64,000 nucleotides of DNA from the NCBI RefSeq assembly GCF_003815775.1, contig NZ_CP033926.1:4030001-4094000 (forward strand), written 5' to 3'. This document shows, in pieces, positions 57,873 through 64,000 of this stretch (positions are counted from its first letter, which is position 1; each line of letters begins with the position of its first letter). The position numbers and the translations under genes are program-made. Below the pieces are notes generated by a model. It did no database searches, was not told where the DNA came from, and saw only the letters and a list, made by a program, of their open reading frames with translations. Origin of the DNA: Chryseobacterium joostei (GTDB taxonomy: Bacteria; Bacteroidota; Bacteroidia; Flavobacteriales; Weeksellaceae).

Positions 57873-57904
57873 AAAGTATTGTAGCATACAATCTGTAAGA
57901 GAAT

Positions 57905-57942
57905 AAAATAGGCTGTCTTAAAAGTGAGACAGCCTATTTTAT
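57905..57942. terminator. Bidirectional terminator
   Basis: AAAATAGGCTGTCT/AGACAGCCTATTTT with a short loop, between the convergent MBL-fold and M23 peptidase genes. Confidence 0.85.
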
Positions 57943-57943
57943 T

Positions 57944-58978
57944 TTATAGATTCATAAATAACTTCGGATTCACCGGAGTATTATTCTTGTGTACTTCATA
58001 ATGGAGATGGGGACCTGTAGAACGTCCTGAGTTTCCGGATTTTGCAATCACCTGACCTACTTTTACCTTATCGTTCACTTTAGAAACAAGCTGTGATAAA
58101 TGTCCGTAAAGAGTAGCTAACCCATTTCCATGAGAAACAATGACACAATTTCCGTAACCCCCTTTTTGTCCTGAGAAAATGATTGTTCCCGCAGCAGCAG
58201 CTCTTACATCAGAGCCAAAAGCTACAGCAATATCCAGCCCTTTGTGGAACTGCATCTGATCTGCTTCAGCAGGAGCGTTATTTCTTTCAACAGGAGCAGA
58301 CTTAGAGGCTGCGGTACTGGCAATAGTTTTTAAAGTAGAGCCAGAAGTGCTGGACGTAGAAGCAACTGGAGCTGCTTTTGGAGTTACCATTACCTTTACT
58401 TCTCTCTTATTTCCATAGCTGTCGGTAAGCTCAACAATTTTTTCAACAGGTTCAGCTTTTACTTCTGGTTTAGGAGCAGCCGGAGCTGCAGCTTTTGTTT
58501 CCGTTGCAGCACCCGTTTTTACAGACGCATAAACAGTTCGGAATGGTATAGGATTTTTTCTTATTCCAAAATTAGAGGAAATATATCCATCTGTTGGCAT
58601 TCCCAAGGGAACCTGCATCAGTTTTTTCTGTAGATCCATCAGATACTGGCTGTATCGGTTGGCTTGCTTAGAAAGATAGATGGAATTGGCAATACTGTCT
58701 TGATCAAGCATCATTAGCTTTTCATTCGAAATGTCCTTAGATTTAAGGAAAGAGTTTAGTTGAGCAACAGTTTGATCTACCAGGGTAAGATCTGTTTTCA
58801 TCTTTAGATAATCTACACTGTCTTTTTCAGTGTTTATTTTTACAAGGTTTACTTCATAATTTTTATCATCCCTTTCAGAGAAGAGTTTCGCAATAAAGAC
58901 GCCTTGTGCAAAAACTACTAGCAAAAGTCCTCCCAGGAGAATGTTTACGTTCTTCTTGCTGCTTAGAAATTTTTTCAT
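57944..58978 (-). CDS. M23-family cell-wall endopeptidase
   Basis: 344-aa membrane-anchored peptidoglycan hydrolase. An N-terminal membrane segment (NILLGGLLLVVFAQGVFIAKLF), a coiled coil (residues 40-120), a proline/alanine-rich linker with many PKPE/KAAAP runs, and a C-terminal M23 domain with HKGLDIAVAFG and HLHYEVHKN zinc motifs. It probably cleaves stem-peptide cross-links during growth. It ends against the shared terminator. Confidence 0.9.
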   Translation of the reverse strand: MKKFLSSKKNVNILLGGLLLVVFAQGVFIAKLFSERDDKNYEVNLVKINTEKDSVDYLKMKTDLTLVDQTVAQLNSFLKSKDISNEKLMMLDQDSIANSIYLSKQANRYSQYLMDLQKKLMQVPLGMPTDGYISSNFGIRKNPIPFRTVYASVKTGAATETKAAAPAAPKPEVKAEPVEKIVELTDSYGNKREVKVMVTPKAAPVASTSSTSGSTLKTIASTAASKSAPVERNNAPAEADQMQFHKGLDIAVAFGSDVRAAAAGTIIFSGQKGGYGNCVIVSHGNGLATLYGHLSQLVSKVNDKVKVGQVIAKSGNSGRSTGPHLHYEVHKNNTPVNPKLFMNL

Positions 58979-59178
58979 ATTTCTTTTCTTAGAATTATTT
59001 AAAACGGTTTTGAAGCTGCAAATTTAATTAAAAATAAGTTTTGTGAGTTATTATTAATTAAAATTCAGTTTTTTCTGTATCTAACGTTGAATTAGATATT
59101 TAATTGTGTTGATGCGTTATTTTTTTCAGAAAATGGTTTTTGTCATTGCTTTAGGCATCCCATTAAATCTTTGTTTAA

Positions 59179-59186
59179 TATATTTG
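59179..59186 (+). promoter_or_regulatory. -7 promoter element TATATTTG of gpsA
   Basis: A consensus match 17 bases before the ATG at 59204. An in-frame ATG at 59171 lies upstream of this element and is therefore not the start. Confidence 0.65.
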
Positions 59187-59203
59187 CAGTTCACAATCCA
59201 ATT

Positions 59204-60244
59204 ATGGCTAAAAAGAAAACAAATTCAGAATCTTCGAATCCAAAAAAGACTAAAAAGGACATTTCTGTAGGGGTAGTAGGAAGCGGAAGTTTTGCAACCG
59301 CTATCGTAAAAATGCTTGTTGAAAACTGTAAAGTAGTGCATTGGTGCGTAAGAAGTGAGTTCGTAAAGGGAGCAATTGAACTTCGTGGGCATAACCCAAC
59401 TTACCTTACCGCTGCTACTTTTAACCTTAAAAGCTTAAAGCTGACAACGGATATCAATGAATTGGTTTCTGCCTGTGACGTCATTGTTTTGGCAACACCA
59501 TCCATCTACCTGTCTGATACAATGGATAAAATGACCTGCGATTATTCTGATAAAATGTTTATTTCTGCAATTAAAGGAATTATCCCTAAGGTTAATGATG
59601 TGGTGGCGCATTATCTGCGTGATGAATTTAAGATTGGTTTCAGAAATCAGGCGGTTATTGCAGGCCCGTGTCATGCAGAAGAAGTAGCTATGGAAAGACT
59701 TTCATATCTTACAATTGCTACTGTGGAAGATGAAATCGCAGAAAAACTGGAAGAAGTCTTCAGTTCAGATTTTATCAAAGTACAAACCAGTAAAGATATT
59801 CTTGGAAACGAATATAGTGCGATTCTTAAAAATATCTTTGCAATAGGAGCAGGAATAGCAAGCGGATTAGGATATGGAGATAACTTTACAGCAGTTTTCG
59901 TTTCCAATGCAATCCGTGAAATGGAAACGTTCCTGGAAGCCATTTATGAAGCTCCAAGAGATGTGAATGAAAGTGCTTATTTAGGAGACCTTTTAGTAAC
60001 AGCCTATTCACTGTTCTCAAGAAATAGAAACCTTGGGAACCTCATCGGAAAAGGATATACTGTGAAATCTGCAATCCAGTCTATGAACATGGTGGCAGAA
60101 GGATATTATGCTGCAGATTCAATCTACAAAACAGCAAAACAAAAGAACCTTAAATTGCCAATTATTGACACCGTATATGCTATCCTTTATGAAGGAAAAA
60201 GTGCTGAAAAGCAATTTAAAAAACTAACAGCAAAATTGAATTAA
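59204..60244 (+). CDS. gpsA: NAD(P)H-dependent glycerol-3-phosphate dehydrogenase
   Basis: Makes glycerol-3-phosphate from dihydroxyacetone phosphate for phospholipid synthesis. GVVGSGSFATAI is the dinucleotide-binding motif, AIKGIIP and the catalytic Lys region SKDILGNEYSAILKNIFAIGAGIA follow, then YLGDLLVTAYSLFSRNRNLG. 346 aa from the preferred start; a short Lys-rich extension (AKKKTNSESSNPKK) precedes the domain. Confidence 0.92.
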   Translation: MAKKKTNSESSNPKKTKKDISVGVVGSGSFATAIVKMLVENCKVVHWCVRSEFVKGAIELRGHNPTYLTAATFNLKSLKLTTDINELVSACDVIVLATPSIYLSDTMDKMTCDYSDKMFISAIKGIIPKVNDVVAHYLRDEFKIGFRNQAVIAGPCHAEEVAMERLSYLTIATVEDEIAEKLEEVFSSDFIKVQTSKDILGNEYSAILKNIFAIGAGIASGLGYGDNFTAVFVSNAIREMETFLEAIYEAPRDVNESAYLGDLLVTAYSLFSRNRNLGNLIGKGYTVKSAIQSMNMVAEGYYAADSIYKTAKQKNLKLPIIDTVYAILYEGKSAEKQFKKLTAKLN

Positions 60245-60294
60245 AAAAATAAGGCTTTAATCACTAAAACCTTATTTCAGAATATTGTAAATCT

Positions 60295-60326
60295 AAGCTT
60301 AGGCACTCCGGTGCTTAAGCTTTTTT
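60295..60326. terminator. Terminator between gpsA and the secreted-protein genes
   Basis: AAGCTTAGGCAC/GTGCTTAAGCTT (12 bp, one G-U) with a TCCG loop and a T run. Confidence 0.85.
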
Positions 60327-61101
60327 ATTGGCTCATTTTGGTAATCAGAAGGGCTAAAGATGATCTTACGTTAAGATTACTTGCTGTAAACCCGTTTCCT
60401 GTATCAAATTCAAACTTTTGTTTGATAGTTGTAGGAGCTGTTAGTTTTATAAAATAACTTCCCTGGAAAAAAGTAAAAGAACTTGATAATTGACACATTC
60501 TATTCACTTCCGTAATTACTGTTCCGGTTGCGGCATTAGTAAGATAAGACCTTGTACACGTAAAGTTTTGAGAAAGATATTGTGTATTAGCTGTACCGTT
60601 ATTGTTGTTCGCATTGCTGGAATCTACAGAATATCGGATAATATATGTACCAGCCGGTAATGTAATGGTAGAGGTGTCTGCTCCCAAAGAAGCTCCTGTA
60701 ATTTTATTGGAGGCTACAGTAAAACTGGTTAATGTATTATTAGTACTTCCGGTAGGAATTAGGATGCTTGGGCTAATGATCAGCGACATATTTTGAGGCT
60801 CAGAACCTGAAAGAATTATACGCTGCCATTGATCTCTTATCCAGATATAATACCCTTTAGGAAAAGGGGAAGCTCCTCCGCTGTTATAAATAATGAGGCC
60901 GTCTGTAGGATTGGTAATTGGAGATGAAGTGCTGTTGAGGACAATAAGATCATATTGAGGAAAAAGAACCCCTTTATTGGATGAATTGATGTCCAGAACA
61001 CTGCTTGCATTGGGAGTGTTTGTGTTAATACCTACCTGTGCGTATGCGTTTGTGCAGAAAAGTAGGATAAAAAGACAAGCGGTATAGATATATGTTTTCA
61101 T
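60325..61101 (-). CDS. Secreted Chryseobacterium-type surface protein 1
   Basis: 258-aa protein with a cleavable signal ending AYAQVGINT. The N-terminal region GINTNTPNASSVLDINSSNKG, followed by PTDGLIIYN and GYYIWIRDQW, is typical of a Flavobacteriales exported protein family; the C-terminal half is a beta-rich domain. Last gene of a three-paralogue unit; function unknown. Confidence 0.78.
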   Translation of the reverse strand: MKTYIYTACLFILLFCTNAYAQVGINTNTPNASSVLDINSSNKGVLFPQYDLIVLNSTSSPITNPTDGLIIYNSGGASPFPKGYYIWIRDQWQRIILSGSEPQNMSLIISPSILIPTGSTNNTLTSFTVASNKITGASLGADTSTITLPAGTYIIRYSVDSSNANNNNGTANTQYLSQNFTCTRSYLTNAATGTVITEVNRMCQLSSSFTFFQGSYFIKLTAPTTIKQKFEFDTGNGFTASNLNVRSSLALLITKMSQ

Positions 61102-61112
61102 TTTTCAATAGA

Positions 61113-61934
61113 TTATTGGTTAAGAGCTGATCTTTGGATGTCAATCTTTGCGTTGGTGATAATAATCTCCCCATTATTTGGAGTTGTTCCTCCGGCTCCC
61201 GATTGATAGGTTCCACCTGCATCATGGGCAATGGCTGGAACTAAAATGATGGGAGTAGCTGAAGTAGCAACAAAAGAAAAGCTCAGATTTAAAGTATGCG
61301 TTTTATTACTGGCTATCGATTGTGCATTGATGCTAATTGTTTTCCCATACTGGTTCCCATTTGACGGATCTATAAGCTTTACTAGATATTGGTGCAAATG
61401 AACAGGTGTTCCGCCAATTCCGGCTGTGGAGCTTTCAATGGCAGTTCTTATGTTTAAACATAGATTAACGAGGTAACCACTGTTTCCAGGAAGAGTAATT
61501 ATTCCATTAGAATTGTTATATAAGGCGCCAATGTCATTTGATACAACTGTAAAAGCGGCATCATTGAAATTTTTGTACGTTCCGTTGGCAAAACCTCCTA
61601 ATATATTATAATCAGTAGTTCGCTGAAGCATCATATAGCTTACAAGATTATAAGTGTCAGCCAGCTGAGTCCATCGGTTGTTTTTCCAAATATAGAAACC
61701 AGGGCTAATTGAGTTTCCCTTGTTGTATACTACCAGTCCCTCAGCAGGATTATTCACCGGAGAAGTATTACTCAATATATCTACAATGTCTACCTTTGGA
61801 AGAAGAACACCCTTATTCGTAGATTGAGATACTTCCAAAACAGCTGAGCTATTAACAGTAGTTTTCCCAATAGCAACCTGTGCATATATTATTTGCGCTA
61901 TGATTAATAATAGCAGGGTATATATTCTTTTCAT
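61113..61934 (-). CDS. Secreted Chryseobacterium-type surface protein 2
   Basis: 273-aa paralogue: signal IIYAQVAIGKTTVNSSAVLEVS, then LLPKVDIVDILSNTSPVNNPAEG and PGFYIWKNNRW. Same layout as its neighbours, 11 bases upstream of copy 1's start. Function unknown. Confidence 0.78.
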   Translation of the reverse strand: MKRIYTLLLLIIAQIIYAQVAIGKTTVNSSAVLEVSQSTNKGVLLPKVDIVDILSNTSPVNNPAEGLVVYNKGNSISPGFYIWKNNRWTQLADTYNLVSYMMLQRTTDYNILGGFANGTYKNFNDAAFTVVSNDIGALYNNSNGIITLPGNSGYLVNLCLNIRTAIESSTAGIGGTPVHLHQYLVKLIDPSNGNQYGKTISINAQSIASNKTHTLNLSFSFVATSATPIILVPAIAHDAGGTYQSGAGGTTPNNGEIIITNAKIDIQRSALNQ

Positions 61935-61946
61935 ACGTTGATGTTT

Positions 61947-63059
61947 TTAAAGTTGGGATATTTTAATATAAGATCCTGTAGGAATTACATTCACTAAATC
62001 ATAGAAAGTGCTGTTTTGCATTCTTCCTAATCGCAGTCTTAGTCCCCCTATAATATTTGCATTGGCATTGGCGGGTACACTATAATAGTATGACCAAGTT
62101 GCCAGGTGATTGGTATTCACTTTGGAAACAATAGGAACTTCTTTTCTTGTATTGGCCCCCCCGGTAAAAGTATTGGTCGTGTTGTTATAGGTATCGTTGG
62201 TAAAATCTATAAAATATCCCATCAAATAATAAGTACTGCCTGTAAGAGGAGCTGTTCCTCCCTGTCCAGCGGGACTTTCCTGAGGAGAGTTTAGATTAAG
62301 ATTTACCTCTACCAGATAATTTCCTTGTGGAAGAACTAAAGAATAGCCTCCTAAAGAAGTATTTTGTACCACTTTAAAGCCATTAATGTTAGAAACACCT
62401 GAAATTGCTGGTGGATTAACCATTAATAGAGCATTGGTACCTGCTACAGCATTGTCTAATACAGATAATGATCCTGTAAAATCCAAATAAGCTACCTTGG
62501 GTGTATTTTCTGCATCAATAGTGCTTTGCCATTGATTGGGAGTAGTGGCAGTACTAAAAATATGCAGTGCCTTGTTGTTACTGTTACTTCCTCCGTTAAA
62601 TCCTATAAGACCATTAGCCGGTGAAGCTACTGGAGAGGTAGTACTCGTCAGATTGGCAATATTAAGGTTGGGGAGCAGTAAGCCTTTATTTCCTCCTGAT
62701 ATGGTTATTTCCGGAGAGGTGGTGTATCCGCTTCCTCCGTTATTAACCGTAATACCTGTTACAGATCCGTTGGTAAGAGTTGCTGTAGCGCGGGCCTTAG
62801 AGCCTCCGTTTACTATTGAGCCACCTCCGTAAAAATTAATAGTTGGTGGAGTTGTATAACCACTTCCGCCATTAGTGATGGTAACACCGGTTACGGCACC
62901 TCCTGATATAGTAGCGGTAGCGGTAGCCGGAACTCCATTAAAGTTCTCAATATGCAGAATTGCACTGGGGTATGGTGTAGACGTGTTGATTCCTACACTT
63001 CCGCTTTGGGCTAATGCCATGGTAGCGAAAAATGTACTAACGAAGTTAATAATTTTCAT
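61947..63059 (-). CDS. Secreted Chryseobacterium-type surface protein 3 with Gly-rich repeats
   Basis: 370-aa paralogue and first gene of the unit. Signal ALAQSGSVGINTSTPYPSA; residues 35-130 contain two copies of a Gly/Thr-rich unit (GVTITNGGSGYTTPPTI and GITVNNGGSGYTTSPEI), a beta-strand repeat absent from copies 1 and 2. Probably cell-surface or matrix related. Confidence 0.78.
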   Translation of the reverse strand: MKIINFVSTFFATMALAQSGSVGINTSTPYPSAILHIENFNGVPATATATISGGAVTGVTITNGGSGYTTPPTINFYGGGSIVNGGSKARATATLTNGSVTGITVNNGGSGYTTSPEITISGGNKGLLLPNLNIANLTSTTSPVASPANGLIGFNGGSNSNNKALHIFSTATTPNQWQSTIDAENTPKVAYLDFTGSLSVLDNAVAGTNALLMVNPPAISGVSNINGFKVVQNTSLGGYSLVLPQGNYLVEVNLNLNSPQESPAGQGGTAPLTGSTYYLMGYFIDFTNDTYNNTTNTFTGGANTRKEVPIVSKVNTNHLATWSYYYSVPANANANIIGGLRLRLGRMQNSTFYDLVNVIPTGSYIKISQL

Positions 63060-63557
63060 CTTTACTATGTTTATAAGATAATTTTAATTAAATACCTAGT
63101 GGAATATGTATTAAATCAATTGAAAGGTACGTAAAAAAAATGACCGTTTTATGGTTTTTGTGTAGAATTATATCTACAAAATTAATTATTTTTCAATAAA
63201 AAGTGATATTTAATGTATATTATATAATATTTTTCACGTATTGTTGATAAAATATATTCTCGTAAATAGCTATGGCTAAAGTATTTATTATAATAAACTT
63301 AAATTTTTATAAAATTAAGATATTGAAATAAAGTTTAATTAGTTACCATTCAGTGAATTAAAAATATATATTATTTTAATTTTTTTTAATAATATCATAT
63401 ATCATCAATCATTTCAATGATGCTTTATTGAAAATTTCGATGGTTTTTTGTTGTGTACTAAAGAAGTGTTTTTGCCGGAAAAAATAACGTGTTAAAATCG
63501 TTAAACGCGTTCCTCTTTTTAAAACTTTTCCCGAAATTTGAAGTAAAATTTAAAATT
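63060..63557. other. AT-rich intergenic region before mqo
   Basis: Divergent gap of about 500 bases. It must hold promoters for the secreted-protein unit and for mqo, but no clear consensus element, repeat or ncRNA stands out by eye. Confidence 0.5.
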
Positions 63558-64000
63558 ATGTCACAATCGCTTACAAGCAGAACACCGAAACCTAAATACG
63601 ACGTTGTACTGATAGGGGGCGGAATCATGAGTGCCACGCTAGCCACGCTGCTCCATGAATTTGATCCAAATCTTGAAATTGCTATCTTCGAAAGACTTGG
63701 AAGATTTGCCAAGGAAAGTACAGCAGCATGGAACAACGCCGGAACAGGGCACTCCGCATTTTGTGAGCTAAATTATACGCCTGAAAAGCCTGACGGAAGC
63801 ATTGATATTAAGAAAGCAGAAAGTATTGCTGAGCAGTTTGAAATTTCAAAGCAGTTTTGGGCCTATTTGCTAAGCAAAGGTTATATTCAGGATCCAAAGG
63901 ATTTTATCAATTCCTGCCCACATATGAGCTTGGTATTTGGTGAAAAAGATGCCGAATATCTTAAAAAACGTTATGATAAAATGTCTGAATCTGTCCTTTT
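63558..64000 (+). CDS. mqo: Malate:quinone oxidoreductase, 5' part
   Basis: The first 147 codons are present; the gene runs off the window. The FAD-binding motif [19 protein letters not shown] is followed by [34 protein letters not shown], characteristic of Mqo, which oxidises malate and feeds electrons to quinone at the membrane. Confidence 0.92.
   Translation, partial: MSQSLTSRTPKPKYDVVLIGGGIMSATLATLLHEFDPNLEIAIFERLGRFAKESTAAWNNAGTGHSAFCELNYTPEKPDGSIDIKKAESIAEQFEISKQFWAYLLSKGYIQDPKDFINSCPHMSLVFGEKDAEYLKKRYDKMSESVL

Overview
The window looks like a chromosome segment of a Bacteroidota bacterium of the family Weeksellaceae/Flavobacteriaceae, most likely Chryseobacterium or a close relative. 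The evidence is the low GC content, promoters of the TAnnTTTG (-7) type often only a few bases before the start codon, the near absence of Shine-Dalgarno sequences, and protein families typical of that group. The assignment is inferred from family content and style; no marker gene was compared.

Layout. 1-12.8 kb: ordinary chromosomal genes (PhoD-like phosphatase, Na+/H+ antiporter, metallo-beta-lactamase-fold hydrolase, lipoproteins, tatD, deoD, a VOC protein). 12.9-20.7 kb: a tightly overlapping operon of the MoxR ATPase / vWA-beta-propeller type. 20.8-42.2 kb: the core of interest, a large RNA-metabolism island. 42.2-43.0 kb: two small helix-turn-helix genes. 43.7-45.2 kb: a SulP transporter. 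45.4-51.4 kb: a ter (tellurite/stress) gene cluster. 51.7-64 kb: a TetR operon, catalase-like protein, FKBP isomerase, an Rrf2-regulated operon, an M23 peptidase, gpsA, three related secreted proteins, and the start of mqo.

The RNA island. It opens with two tiny ORFs and a structured element. A 1.5-kb array (21541-23055) then mixes nine tRNA or tRNA-like genes (apparent anticodons for Arg, Asp, Pro, Cys, Tyr, Thr, Glu, Leu, Phe; several structurally odd) with long hairpins. Four of these hairpins share a GCAGAAG core. Next come genes for an RNase H-like YkuK protein, an ATP-grasp-like protein, a cREC (cyclic-phosphate processing receiver) protein, a T4 Rnl2-type RNA ligase, an RNase Z-like protein, a metallophosphoesterase, two DEDDh exonucleases, a Pif1-like helicase, two large DUF6493-like paralogues, a SWIM zinc-finger protein and a TROVE/Ro60 protein. 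Downstream of Ro60, 40164-42204 holds nine Y-RNA-like elements in tandem. Each pairs its own ends around a conserved bulge (TGYCGTW), and four carry a circularly permuted tRNA-like module (T arm, closed acceptor hairpin, D arm). A SUKH (SMI1/KNR4) gene sits in the middle of the Y-RNA array. The Ro60 gene, two points in the Y-RNA array and one distant site (9256) share the same inverted-repeat box exactly 28 bases upstream of the -7 element, so they look like one regulon.

How it may work (inference). Ro60 would bind the Y RNAs, whose tRNA-like modules could tether it to tRNA-handling enzymes. The ligase, cREC, nucleases and helicase would process or repair damaged structured RNA, probably tRNA, and the spare tRNA array could replace or decoy tRNAs attacked by anticodon nucleases. 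Ro60, Y RNAs and RNA ligases are described elsewhere; the scale and composition of this arrangement is what appears unusual.
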